Shown here: positions 8,425-17,646 of the stretch, piece after piece | Position numbering within the stretch: position 1 is the stretch's first letter | Layout: the number at the start of each line of letters is the position of its first letter | Origin: Bradyrhizobium jicamae | GTDB taxonomy: Bacteria > Pseudomonadota > Alphaproteobacteria > Rhizobiales > Xanthobacteraceae | DNA: 64,000 nucleotides | Direction: 5' to 3' | Assembly: GCF_018130215.1 (NCBI RefSeq) | Contig: NZ_JAFCKQ010000002.1 | Location: forward strand, 124,001-188,000 | Notes under the pieces: generated by a model | Seen by the model: only the letters and a program-made list of their open reading frames with translations | Told to the model about the DNA's origin: nothing | Database searches by the model: none | Made by a program: the position numbers and the translations under genes

Positions 8425-8765
8425 GGGAGTCTCCTCATCAGGTCGTCAGGTGAGATCAAGTGAGAGCGCCTCGCGCAAAGCCTACATCCGATTTTTTCGT
8501 CCGTATATTTGACTTAAGCACCGCATCCGGAGTCAAGGGTTGTGAAAGCAACATTCAGGCCAGCCGCAAAGCGCGGTTGGTTCGCGGATGTGCTGCGATA
8601 ACGAGATTGAGCAATTTGAGAAGTTGAGAGTTCAAGAACCAGCGGCGCAGCGCTGCCAGACCGGTTTTGTGCAGTGCGCTGAAATATTGGGCGCTGCGAA
8701 ATGATCGAGGTCACGGCTCGCTGTCGCGAGAAATGGGGGCCTGGCTCTCACCAGGCCCCCATACG
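8425..8765. other. Intergenic region between the transporter operon and the EF-Tu paralog
   Basis: No credible gene is seen in these 341 bases; the short minus-strand frame at 8514-8714 has no ribosome site and no recognisable composition. The left part is the transporter promoter and leader (a TTGACT at 8536-8531 on the minus strand is a candidate -35, followed by AT-rich TCAAATATA; weak evidence). The right end holds a terminator for the EF-Tu paralog. Confidence 0.5.
8735..8760 (-). terminator. Probable intrinsic terminator of the EF-Tu paralog
   Basis: GGGGGCCTGG (8735-8744) and CCAGGCCCCC (8751-8760) form a perfect 10-bp stem with a six-base loop, starting six bases beyond the stop codon. 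The run of T after the stem on the minus strand is short (ATTTCTC), so termination strength is uncertain. Confidence 0.7.
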
Positions 8766-9971
<1,206 letters not shown>

Positions 9972-10421
9972 GGGACACCTGTGGTGTTCGAGCTCCCGTG
10001 CTGGGTTGCACGACTCGAGGCGCCGCGAGAGCTCGTTCGGCGCCCGGAGCCGCTTCCGCTCCGGGCCGCTTCACGATGTCAGGTGTGACGTGGTGAGGTC
10101 AGGTCCAAAGCAGAATAGCGGCGGACGAGGGCATTAGCCCTCCCGTCATCAGCACTGCTGCTCGCTGTGACTGCCGCATGTTGGATACCTGGGTCGCTCG
10201 CTCTACCAAAAGAGGCGTGTACATAAGGGCTGGCCGGGCCGTTGGCAAGGGGCCGGGGCGCCCGTCGCGTCGCGCCTCGCGTCGTCCGGCAGATCGGGTG
10301 TGACGGACCGCACGGCCATCGTGTCGCGATGGGGATTGCGCTCTCGCGAAGGCGCCCGCGGCTTGGTTCGCCCGACGCTTGTCGACTACAATCACAGGGC
10401 GATGATTCTGGGGAAATTCAA
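9972..10421. other. Divergent intergenic region upstream of the EF-Tu paralog and the FAD oxidase
   Basis: No gene is supported in these 450 bases. On the EF-Tu leader strand there is a hairpin, CCCGGAGC (10043-10050) pairing perfectly with GCTCCGGG (10058-10065), about 70 bases before the start codon and without a T run. A short stretch around 10198-10210 resembles part of a tRNA D arm on the minus strand (TTGGTAGAGCG), but no cloverleaf can be drawn. Confidence 0.45.
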
Positions 10422-11867
10422 TTGACGCTATCGAGACGATCCGTCCTCAAGGGCGGACTTGCGGCGGCGGTGGTCTCCGGCGGCGCGCCGGCCCGGGCCG
10501 AATTTGCGCCGCGGCCCATCATCAACGACGCCAGTCGGCTGAACCCGACATCGGTGGCGAAGCACATCGCCTTGAAGTCAGCCAGCACCGACGAGGTGGT
10601 GAACCGGGTCCGCGAGGAGATCGCCTCCGCGGCGGCGGAAGGGCGTCCCTTTGCGATCGGCACTGCCCGCCACTCCATGGGTGGCCAGTCGATCCCGAAA
10701 GATGGTGTGGCGATCACGCTGACGGGCGGGCCGATCGAGATCGATCGCACCAGCATGACCTATCGCGTCGGCGCCGGGATGCGCTGGTTCGAGGTGATCC
10801 GCGCGCTCGATGCGCAAGGCTTCTCTCCGGCCGTGATGCAGTCCAACAGCGACTTCGGAGTCGGCTCTACCTTCTGCGTCAACTCGCATGGCTGGCCCAC
10901 GCGCTATGGCCCGTTCGGGTCGACCGTGCGATCTGCCAGAATCATGCTCGCCGGCGGGCAACTGGTCGAATGTTCGCGCAGCAAGGAGGCTGAGCTGTTC
11001 GCGCTGGCGATGGGCGGCTATGGCCTGCTCGGCGCCATCATCGATCTCGAGCTCGACATGGCGCCCAACGCGCTGCTGGAGCCGACCTATGCCCGGATGG
11101 ATCCGTCGCGCTTCGCCGACGCCTTCATCAATGCGGTCGAGAAGGATCCGGCGGTGCGGATGGCCTATGGCAGGCTCTCGGTCGCGCGCGGGAGCCTGTT
11201 CGACGAGGCCTTGATGATCACCTATCGCCCGGCCACCACCCAGCCGTCGCCGCTTCCCGCCGTGGTCGATCACGGCGCGCTCACCGCCTTCTCGCGCGAC
11301 GTCTACCGGTTCCAGACCGGCCGCGAATGGGCGAAGAATTTGCGCTGGTTCATGGAGGCTTCGGTCAATCCGTCGATTGCGGGAGCTGCGACACGCAACG
11401 CCCTGATGGCCGAGCCGGTCGTCAACCTCGCCTCTGGGGATCCCACCCGCACCGATATCCTGCACGAATATTTCGTCCCGCCTGACCGGTTCACCGGCTT
11501 TGTCGACCTGTGCCGGCGCATCATTCCGAAGGCCAGGGCCGAATTCCTCAATGTCACGCTGCGCTATGTCGATGCCGATCCCGTCGCGGTGCTGGCTTAT
11601 GCGCCCGGGAAACGCATCGCGGCGGTGATGTCGTTCGCGCAGGAGATCGGTCCCGAGGGCGAGGTCGACATGATGGGGATGACCGAGGCGCTGATCGAGG
11701 GCGTGAAGGATCTCGGCGGCGCGTTCTATCTGCCGTATCGCCTGCATGCACGACGCGACCAGCTTCGCGCGATCTATCCCCGCACCGCGGAGTTCGTCGC
11801 CGCTAAGCGCCGGCTCGACCCTTCCCTCGTGTTCCGCAACATGATGTGGGACGCCTATTTCTCGTGA
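10422..11867 (+). CDS. Tat-exported FAD-binding oxidase (VAO/PCMH superfamily)
   Basis: TTG 10422 is chosen as start because it gives MTLSRRSVLKGGLAAAVVSG, a textbook twin-arginine signal, with GGGGA a few bases upstream; an upstream frame extension has no signal-like N-terminus. The 481-residue protein shows the PCMH FAD-binding core (GTARHSMGGQSI, YRVGAGMRWFEVIRALDAQG, MGGYGLLGAIIDLELD). The C-terminal substrate domain ends in PYRLHARRDQLRAIYPRT and LDPSLVFRNMMW, like D-arabinono-lactone or DprE1-type oxidases. It should oxidise an alcohol or sugar-like substrate in the periplasm. It heads a five-gene operon. Confidence 0.85.
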   Translation: MTLSRRSVLKGGLAAAVVSGGAPARAEFAPRPIINDASRLNPTSVAKHIALKSASTDEVVNRVREEIASAAAEGRPFAIGTARHSMGGQSIPKDGVAITLTGGPIEIDRTSMTYRVGAGMRWFEVIRALDAQGFSPAVMQSNSDFGVGSTFCVNSHGWPTRYGPFGSTVRSARIMLAGGQLVECSRSKEAELFALAMGGYGLLGAIIDLELDMAPNALLEPTYARMDPSRFADAFINAVEKDPAVRMAYGRLSVARGSLFDEALMITYRPATTQPSPLPAVVDHGALTAFSRDVYRFQTGREWAKNLRWFMEASVNPSIAGAATRNALMAEPVVNLASGDPTRTDILHEYFVPPDRFTGFVDLCRRIIPKARAEFLNVTLRYVDADPVAVLAYAPGKRIAAVMSFAQEIGPEGEVDMMGMTEALIEGVKDLGGAFYLPYRLHARRDQLRAIYPRTAEFVAAKRRLDPSLVFRNMMWDAYFS

Positions 11868-11871
11868 GGAC

Positions 11872-12288
11872 ATGCGAATGATCGATCGTTCTCGGCTGGC
11901 CGCCTGTCTGCTCGGCGCTGCATTGCTGTTTGCGGCCGCGACCGACTACATCCCGGCCTTCCTGGATTCCGAAGGGCGCGTGTTCGGGCTGTTCCATCTC
12001 GACATCTACAAGGACGCGCTGCATCTCGCCTCCGCGCTGTGGGCGTTTGCCGCCGCATTGATCTCGCGTCAGGCCTCGATCTTCTTCCTGCGGGTGTTCG
12101 GCGTGCTGTATTTCCTCGACGGCGTGATGGGCGTTTTCACCGGCTCCGGCTATCTCGACCTCAGCATCTTCATCGACGGCATCCGCTCGACCTCGACCTA
12201 TGTGAAGGTGGCCTCGAGCGTGCCGCATCTGGCGCTCGGCGCGTTCGGCATCCTGACCGGCTTCTCCGCGCGGAGGAGCCTTGCATGA
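11872..12288 (+). CDS. Small four-helix membrane protein (DUF4383-like)
   Basis: The 138-residue protein has about four hydrophobic helices and the pattern VFGLFHLDIYKDALHLASAL near residue 40, which resembles the FPVNxxHNLVHL motif of DUF4383 membrane proteins. ATG 11872 follows the oxidase stop by 4 bases with GTGAGGA as ribosome site; ATG 11878 is possible. It overlaps the next gene by ATGA (12285-12288). The function is unknown; as part of the oxidase operon it may be an electron-transfer or anchoring partner, which is inference only. Confidence 0.75.
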   Translation: MRMIDRSRLAACLLGAALLFAAATDYIPAFLDSEGRVFGLFHLDIYKDALHLASALWAFAAALISRQASIFFLRVFGVLYFLDGVMGVFTGSGYLDLSIFIDGIRSTSTYVKVASSVPHLALGAFGILTGFSARRSLA

Positions 12289-13382
12289 AATGGCTCCGGC
12301 GGATCGCGGCCGCCGTTGGCGTGGCCATCCTCCTGTTCGTCGCGTTCTGCGCGGCCGAGATCGGCTACGTCCAGTATGGCTGCACGCCCGACGGTGCTGC
12401 GCCGGCGGCGGCGGCCGGCTTCGCCATCGACGATCCCAAATACGCGCGCGCCGAGGGTGACACCTATCTCACCTATCCGGAATGGTACATCGTCTACGCC
12501 TATTCCGACCTCGCCGGCGTCACGCGCGCGTCCTCGGAATCGTCGTTCGACTATATCGGGAGCATCAGCGGATTCTGGTCCAGCCTGTGCGGGGCGCGGC
12601 GCTCCTCTTCGGCCGCGCGGCCGGCCTCGCAGGACCAGATGCTCACCGACTATATCATCGGCTCGAGCTTCACGGCCGAGATGGCGGTGCAGGGGCTTTA
12701 TGAACGAACGATCGGCGCGCTCGCCGTCGCCTGGCGCGGGCCCAAGCCTGCCAGGGAGGACGCGTTCAACCAGGCGCTGCTCGACGACTACGCGAAGTTC
12801 CTCGAGCAGACGCCGTGGTACCAATATCCATTCTCCGACAAGCTCTCGGCCCTGTGGCACGACGTGCCGTTCGAGCCTTCGCTGCGCGCGATCGAGCGGC
12901 GCTTCTCGCTGTCGCTGCAATATGGCGTCAAGTCGCTCTATGCGAAGGCGATTGGGGCGCTCGCGGGCCTGTCGCCCGCCGACCTCGAAATCGGCAGCGT
13001 GGTGCTGGCGCCGTCGGCGCAGGCCTTGCCGACCGACAGCCGGATCCGCGTCGTGCGCGAGGTTCATGCCGGCGACGGGCGGCAGGGTGTCCTGATGATC
13101 ACGCCGCGCTACCGCGAGTTCACCGGCATCATCCGCGAGGTCGGCGGCAAGGGCCTGTCGTTTGGCGAGATCGCCGGCAACACCAGGATCCTGACCACGG
13201 TGCTGGTGCCGCCCGGCGGCCTGCCGCAGGTCGCCGGCGCCAAATCCATCTTCGAAACCGACGTGCAGTCGATGCCCGGATGGCGCAGAGTGGGATACGA
13301 TACCGGGGTCGCGGCCGTGGCGGCGCTTCCCGCCGCGGTCGAGGCGCACGGGGCCAGGTTCGAACATGCCTATGATTACTAG
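12285..13382 (+). CDS. Membrane-anchored protein of unknown function in the oxidase operon
   Basis: The 365-residue protein begins at ATG 12285, overlapping the upstream stop by four bases. One N-terminal helix (about residues 7-25) anchors a soluble domain, probably periplasmic. Distinct motifs are YLTYPEWYIVYAYSDLAGV near 62, DQMLTDYIIGSSFTAEMAVQ, FSLSLQYGVKSLYAKAIGAL and MPGWRRVGYDTGV. I know similar bacterial proteins only as hypothetical. The length, the anchoring and strict coupling to the Tat oxidase suggest that it works with that enzyme. Confidence 0.8.
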   Translation: MKWLRRIAAAVGVAILLFVAFCAAEIGYVQYGCTPDGAAPAAAAGFAIDDPKYARAEGDTYLTYPEWYIVYAYSDLAGVTRASSESSFDYIGSISGFWSSLCGARRSSSAARPASQDQMLTDYIIGSSFTAEMAVQGLYERTIGALAVAWRGPKPAREDAFNQALLDDYAKFLEQTPWYQYPFSDKLSALWHDVPFEPSLRAIERRFSLSLQYGVKSLYAKAIGALAGLSPADLEIGSVVLAPSAQALPTDSRIRVVREVHAGDGRQGVLMITPRYREFTGIIREVGGKGLSFGEIAGNTRILTTVLVPPGGLPQVAGAKSIFETDVQSMPGWRRVGYDTGVAAVAALPAAVEAHGARFEHAYDY

Positions 13383-13659
13383 GGCACGTCGCCGTCTGTT
13401 TCGCTTTGCCGGTGGTGTTGCCGCTGTCCTTGCCGTCTGGTTTATCGGGATGGCGGCCGCCGCGCTGGTCGTGACGCCGACCGTGGTGGTTGCCTTCGGT
13501 GATCCTGGCCAGCTCGCCGGCGTTGACGGCGACCTCCTGGCATCCGGCCGCGGTTTCCTCGCGATGCGGACGGCCGATGACGACACCGTCAAATCGCTTT
13601 ACCAACATAGCGCATGGCTGGTCTGGCCGGTGCTGACCGCGGGCTGCGGCCGCCGATGA
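13366..13659 (+). CDS. Small single-helix membrane protein
   Basis: A 97-residue frame starts at ATG 13366 (or 13372), overlapping the previous gene by 17 bases, and ends in an ATGATGA overlap with the next. It has a basic N-terminus ARRRLFRF, one helix of about 25 residues and a short periplasmic tail with DGDLLASGRGFLAMRTADDD and a C-terminal Cys. I do not recognise the family. Gapless placement between two coupled genes supports its being real. Confidence 0.6.
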   Translation: MPMITRARRRLFRFAGGVAAVLAVWFIGMAAAALVVTPTVVVAFGDPGQLAGVDGDLLASGRGFLAMRTADDDTVKSLYQHSAWLVWPVLTAGCGRR

Positions 13660-14654
13660 TGGGTTTGCTCAGGCGCATCGCGATCGGCGGGGTTGTCTCG
13701 CTGGTCGTTGTTGCCGGCATCGTCGCCGCAGGCCTCGGTGCGCTGCGCCTGGCGGCGCATATCAGGGAGACCGAGACCGCGGCCGATGCGGCACCCGCCG
13801 ACGGCAAGTTCGTCGACAGCGGCCACGGCCGTATCTTCGTGATGGATCCGGGGCCGGCGGGCGGCATTCCGGTCGTGCTGTTTCACGGCACCGCGGCCTG
13901 GAGCGGACTGTGGTGGCGGACCACGGCCGCGCTGAAGAACGAAGGATATCGGCCGATCGCGCCGGATCTCCCGCCGTTCGGTTACTCCGAGCGACAGGGC
14001 GGCTACACCCGTTCCGAGCAGGCTGCGCGCATCGACGGAATGCTGACGGCGCTCGGCGCCGGCCGAGCGGTCGTCGTCGGTCATTCGTTCGGAGCCGGCG
14101 CCGCGCTTGAATATGTGTTGAGGCATCCGGATCGCACCATCGGGCTTGTCCTTGTCGACGCCGCACTCGGTCTGACACAGGCGCCGTCAGACGCGCCTGA
14201 GATCCTCGACAATCGCCCCCTGCGCGAGCTGCTCGTCTCGGCGACGGCGACCAATCCGCTGGCGACGCATGTCCTGCTCTCGAAACTGATCTATCGGAAG
14301 CAGGCGGCCGACGATGCCACGCTTGATATCCTCAAGGCGCCGATGCGCGTGGCCGGCACGACCTCCCATATCGCAGACTGGCTGCTCTATTTCGCAGGCT
14401 CCGACCGCGCGGCGCTGAGTTCGTCGCGCGCCGAGGTCGCCAGGATCGCCGTTCCGGTTGCGATGATCTGGGGTGACCGCGATGACGTGACCCCGCTTGC
14501 GCAGGCGAATGATTTTCGCTCGCTGGTCCCGCGTGCGTCGCTCAAGGTGCTCAGCGACGTCGGGCACATTCCGCAGATCGAGGATCCCAACGTCTTCAAC
14601 GCGGCCCTGATCGCAGCGATCGGCGGGATCGTGGCGGCGGATCGGGCCCGCTGA
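13656..14654 (+). CDS. Membrane-anchored alpha/beta hydrolase
   Basis: The 332-residue protein is read from ATG 13656, overlapping the upstream stop. An N-terminal helix (about 10-30) is followed by an alpha/beta-hydrolase fold: oxyanion region VVLFHGTAAW, nucleophile elbow VVGHSFGAGA (Ser), acid in IWGDRDDVTP (Asp), and catalytic His in LSDVGHIPQIEDP. This is a haloperoxidase/epoxide-hydrolase-like arrangement. It is the last gene of the five-gene operon, so it may hydrolyse an ester or lactone linked to the oxidase's product. The substrate is unknown. Confidence 0.85.
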   Translation: MMGLLRRIAIGGVVSLVVVAGIVAAGLGALRLAAHIRETETAADAAPADGKFVDSGHGRIFVMDPGPAGGIPVVLFHGTAAWSGLWWRTTAALKNEGYRPIAPDLPPFGYSERQGGYTRSEQAARIDGMLTALGAGRAVVVGHSFGAGAALEYVLRHPDRTIGLVLVDAALGLTQAPSDAPEILDNRPLRELLVSATATNPLATHVLLSKLIYRKQAADDATLDILKAPMRVAGTTSHIADWLLYFAGSDRAALSSSRAEVARIAVPVAMIWGDRDDVTPLAQANDFRSLVPRASLKVLSDVGHIPQIEDPNVFNAALIAAIGGIVAADRAR

Positions 14655-14795
14655 GCAAGCCCGGCGCGGCGCGAAGGGGCAAAGCTTCGACCCGCTTTCC
14701 CGGTCCTGATGCCGGCGGCTCCGGAACAATCCGCGCTGTTCCCGATTGGAACAACGCGGAAAGCGGACCGGGTCGTCGAAGCGAGGGGGAGTGTC

Positions 14796-15605
14796 ATGCC
14801 GGGAGAGCCGATCGGCCAGGGATGGCTCCAGCTTGGGGAGCTGGGCCTGGCGTTTGTCCTTTCCGCCATGATCGGTCTGGAGCGCGAGATCCGTCAGAAG
14901 AGCGCAGGACTGCGCACCTATACGCTCGTCGGGTTTGCGTCCGCTCTCTTCCTGCTCGTCTCGAAATACGGCTTCACCAATATTCTCGAGGCCAACCGGA
15001 TCGTGCTGGATCCGTCGCGCATCGCGGCGCAGATCGTCACCGGAATCGGTTTCATCGGCGGCGGCGTCATCTTCGTGCGCAAGGACATCGTCCGCGGCCT
15101 GACCACGGCCGCGACCGTCTGGCTGACCTCGGCCGTTGGCATGGCCTGCGGCGTGGGCCTGCCGATTCTCGCGATCGCGGTCACCGCGGGTCATATGTTC
15201 ATCGTCGCCGTCCTTCCCGCCGTCGAACGCCGGCTTCCCAAATCACGCTGGGCGCCGTCCCGGATTCACGTCACCTATCGCGGCCGACTGGGCGTGCTCC
15301 GGCAGGTCCTGACCCTCTGTACGCAGCACGATTTTGTGGTGTCGCGGGTGAACGTCGAGGGCGAGGGGGACCTGAACCGTCACGGCAGGCAATCGGGCGG
15401 ACAGCAGGCGAGAGGCCACGGCAAGGAATGGGGCGACGAGACCGCGCCGGTCGAGGAAGCCGGCGACGGATCATCAGGCGCCGCCGATGTCGTGACGCTG
15501 CTGATGGAAGTGCGCGGGACAAGGTCCATTCCGAAGCTTGCGGCGCGAATCGCGGAAATTCCGGGCGTCGTTGCGGTGCAGGCCGGCGATGCGGAGTCCG
15601 AGTGA
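14796..15605 (+). CDS. MgtC/SapB-family membrane protein
   Basis: ATG 14796 is used because GAGGGGGAG lies just before it. The 269-residue protein has the MgtC N-terminal membrane domain: LAFVLSAMIGLEREIRQKSA, GLRTYTLVGFASALF, IGFIGGGVIFVRKD and GLTTAATVWLTSAVGMACG, with four or five helices. A C-terminal cytoplasmic domain of about 110 residues carries an unusual hydrophilic insert (roughly residues 195-230, rich in Gly, Gln and acids). MgtC proteins modulate Mg2+ homeostasis or F-ATPase activity. It lies 141 bases after the hydrolase, so it is probably a separate transcript. Confidence 0.88.
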   Translation: MPGEPIGQGWLQLGELGLAFVLSAMIGLEREIRQKSAGLRTYTLVGFASALFLLVSKYGFTNILEANRIVLDPSRIAAQIVTGIGFIGGGVIFVRKDIVRGLTTAATVWLTSAVGMACGVGLPILAIAVTAGHMFIVAVLPAVERRLPKSRWAPSRIHVTYRGRLGVLRQVLTLCTQHDFVVSRVNVEGEGDLNRHGRQSGGQQARGHGKEWGDETAPVEEAGDGSSGAADVVTLLMEVRGTRSIPKLAARIAEIPGVVAVQAGDAESE

Positions 15606-15661
15606 GATTGCGTGCGGCGGGGAGTTCCGGCCAGCGCGTGCGTGCGCGATACTGAAGATCG

Positions 15662-16129
15662 TCAGCCCGGGCCGCGAAACGCGGGGCGATCCAGCTCCTG
15701 ATGCCAAACCAGGTCGGTCATCATTTCGATCAGATCGCAGCCGAGCTCGCCGCCGTCAATCGCCGACGGGTTGACGAGAAGGCCTTCGATCTTCGATGTC
15801 CAGACAGGGCCGACTGAAATCCCCGCATAGGCCATCGACCATTCGGAAAAATACCGAACACGGGCCGGCTTGAAACTGAGCAAGGTCACATCCCTGTGGC
15901 GCATGTCGCGCTGGATCGCGTCATAGATGGTCTCGACCGCGTTCTTGTCTCCCTCGAGAACCTGGGTGAAACAGCCTTCGCTGAACAGCAGTGCGCCGGT
16001 GACGCCGAGCCTTGCGTTCCTGGTCCGCGACGTCAGCAGAATATCGTTGATGATCCGATCCGCCGCGTCGTGGCTGACATGGCTGTTGCTGTGACTGACA
16101 TAGATGAGGGAGTGCAGATCCTGCGGCAT
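15662..16129 (-). CDS. BLUF-domain blue-light photoreceptor
   Basis: The 155-residue protein starts at the ATG giving MPQDLHSLIYVSHSN; upstream extension is not protein-like. It is a single BLUF domain plus a short C-terminal tail. The flavin-switch residues are present: Tyr10 (LIYVS), Asn38 (RTRNARLGVTG), Gln56 (GCFTQVLEG), and a Trp in FSEWSMAY. No output domain is fused, so it must signal through a partner. It is monocistronic, with no regulator or cyclase next to it. Confidence 0.92.
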   Translation of the reverse strand: MPQDLHSLIYVSHSNSHVSHDAADRIINDILLTSRTRNARLGVTGALLFSEGCFTQVLEGDKNAVETIYDAIQRDMRHRDVTLLSFKPARVRYFSEWSMAYAGISVGPVWTSKIEGLLVNPSAIDGGELGCDLIEMMTDLVWHQELDRPAFRGPG

Positions 16130-16331
16130 CTTGCACGCCTTTCGAAACAGTGGCTGCGGGTCGCGTGTCAATCCCGTCGAAGATACGCAGCGTGGCAGTC
16201 CGCAGGCAATGTCAGGCGCGGGCTCAAGATGTTCCAAAACAACGATAATTGTGGCGCCGCGCAGGGGGCGCCGTACTGGCATTCCGGATATCTGGAGGTT
16301 ATAATTCGAAGCAGATTTGGCGGCAGGCAGG

Positions 16332-16928
16332 ATGTCTTCTTTCGCACGCAAATATGGTCTCGCCATCGTGATGGCGATGCTTTGTCTCGGCGGGCAGCAC
16401 GCCTCGGCCCAGTCCGGCCCGGTGAGATACTGGCTCCCCGGCGGGCTGTTCGGCTTCGGCGGTACTCCGCCTTCTTCTACCTACGGCGACTTTCCAGGCT
16501 TCGACGCCGGCAACGGCCAGGGTGGCAGCGGCTTCTCCTATCTGAGCAGCAATCTTCCGACCGGCTGGTTTGGCGCCGGCGAGCGCGGTGGTCTCGGTCT
16601 GAACGGCGCCTTCGGCAACTACTCGTATGACGGCGCGCAGGTCGGCTACAACTTCAAGGGCGCGGGCGACATGCCCGTCACGTTCTTCGCCGGCTTCGAC
16701 AGCCTGAGGTACAATCCGCCCGGCGCGGGCGGCCCGCTTGCGCCCTTCAGCTCAAGCTCCAGCGTTCCCGCCGGTTTTGCCGCGCGTGCGGGCCTCGAAT
16801 TCCGGCCGACGTCGAATGTCACGCTGCAACTCGGAGCCACGTTCGTGCAGTCGGGTTCGGAGCGCATGGACAGCGACATCAATTCGCCGCTGCTGCCCGG
16901 CCAGTCCCCGCTGTTCTTCGGCCGCTAA
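16332..16928 (+). CDS. Small exported protein, possibly outer-membrane barrel-like
   Basis: The 198-residue protein starts at ATG 16332 with GGCAGG upstream. The signal peptide ends HASAQ. The mature part is rich in Gly, Ser, Phe and Tyr with alternating hydrophobic stretches (GLNGAFGNYSYDGAQVGYNF, PVTFFAGFDSLRYN, ARAGLEFRPTSNVTLQLGA), the pattern of a small beta-barrel or opacity-like surface protein. It does not end in the usual Phe. I cannot name a family. Confidence 0.72.
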   Translation: MSSFARKYGLAIVMAMLCLGGQHASAQSGPVRYWLPGGLFGFGGTPPSSTYGDFPGFDAGNGQGGSGFSYLSSNLPTGWFGAGERGGLGLNGAFGNYSYDGAQVGYNFKGAGDMPVTFFAGFDSLRYNPPGAGGPLAPFSSSSSVPAGFAARAGLEFRPTSNVTLQLGATFVQSGSERMDSDINSPLLPGQSPLFFGR

Positions 16929-16938
16929 AACGGCAACA

Positions 16939-17613
16939 TCAGTCCTTGTACTCGCAACCCAACCGCTGAAGGGTCTCGTCGACCCAGCGGCGGTCGGGAG
17001 TTCCGGCCAGGATCTGCTGGATGGCCTTCTCCTCCGTGGCCTTCTTGGCCTGCGTCAGCTTGCATATCTCCGCAGCCTCCGAATAGGGCACGCACAGCAC
17101 GCCATCGTCATCGGCGACGATGAGGTCGCCCGGCTCGACGATCATGCCGTCGATCGAGATTGCGCAATTGATCTCGCCGGGGCCGTCCTTGTAGGGGCCG
17201 CGATGCGCGACGCCGGCGGCGAACACCGGGAACGATCCGGCGCGGATCGCACCGGCATCGCGGATCGAGCCGTCGATCACGAAGCCCGCGACGCCCTTCT
17301 TCTCGGCGAGCGTCGACATGATCTCGCCGATGATGGCGTTGACCAGCACGCCGCCGGCATCGACCACGATCACGTCGCCGGGCTCGGCGAGATCGATCGC
17401 CTTGTGCACCATCAGATTGTCGCCCGGCCTGGTCTTGACGGTGAGCGCAGGGCCGCCGAGCCAGCCGCCGGCGTGCATCGGCCGCAGCCGGTTGGTGCCG
17501 GCGATCCGAGACATCACGTCGCTGATATTGGCGACGGGCAGGGTGCGGTACTGCGCGACTGTTTCGGGCGGGACTTTCCACTTCGCCTTGTGAATTGCAA
17601 ATCCTGTGGCCAT
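16939..17613 (-). CDS. ligK: RraA/LigK-type 4-carboxy-4-hydroxy-2-oxoadipate aldolase
   Basis: The 224-residue protein of the RraA-like superfamily shows PVANISDVMSRI, the substrate-loop GDVIVVDAGG, and catalytic GFVIDGSIRDAGAI with the Arg-Asp pair used by class II pyruvate aldolases. CHA aldolase splits 4-carboxy-4-hydroxy-2-oxoadipate to pyruvate and oxaloacetate at the end of protocatechuate/gallate 4,5-cleavage. The neighbouring LigJ-type hydratase (33 bases upstream) makes exactly this substrate, which raises confidence over a generic RraA call. Confidence 0.82.
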   Translation of the reverse strand: MATGFAIHKAKWKVPPETVAQYRTLPVANISDVMSRIAGTNRLRPMHAGGWLGGPALTVKTRPGDNLMVHKAIDLAEPGDVIVVDAGGVLVNAIIGEIMSTLAEKKGVAGFVIDGSIRDAGAIRAGSFPVFAAGVAHRGPYKDGPGEINCAISIDGMIVEPGDLIVADDDGVLCVPYSEAAEICKLTQAKKATEEKAIQQILAGTPDRRWVDETLQRLGCEYKD

Positions 17614-17646
17614 CGGTTTTCTCCGGGGTTCTGCTTGACCGTGGGT

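Noticed and set aside
8514..8714. 66-codon frame between the transporter and the EF-Tu paralog
   Set aside because: No ribosome site, no recognisable sequence; overlaps the likely promoter of the transporter operon.
10170..10215. tRNA-like fragment on the minus strand (TTGGTAGAGCG)
   Set aside because: Only a D-arm-like stretch matches; anticodon and T arms cannot be formed. It may be a decayed tRNA next to a tuf copy, but the evidence is too thin to annotate.
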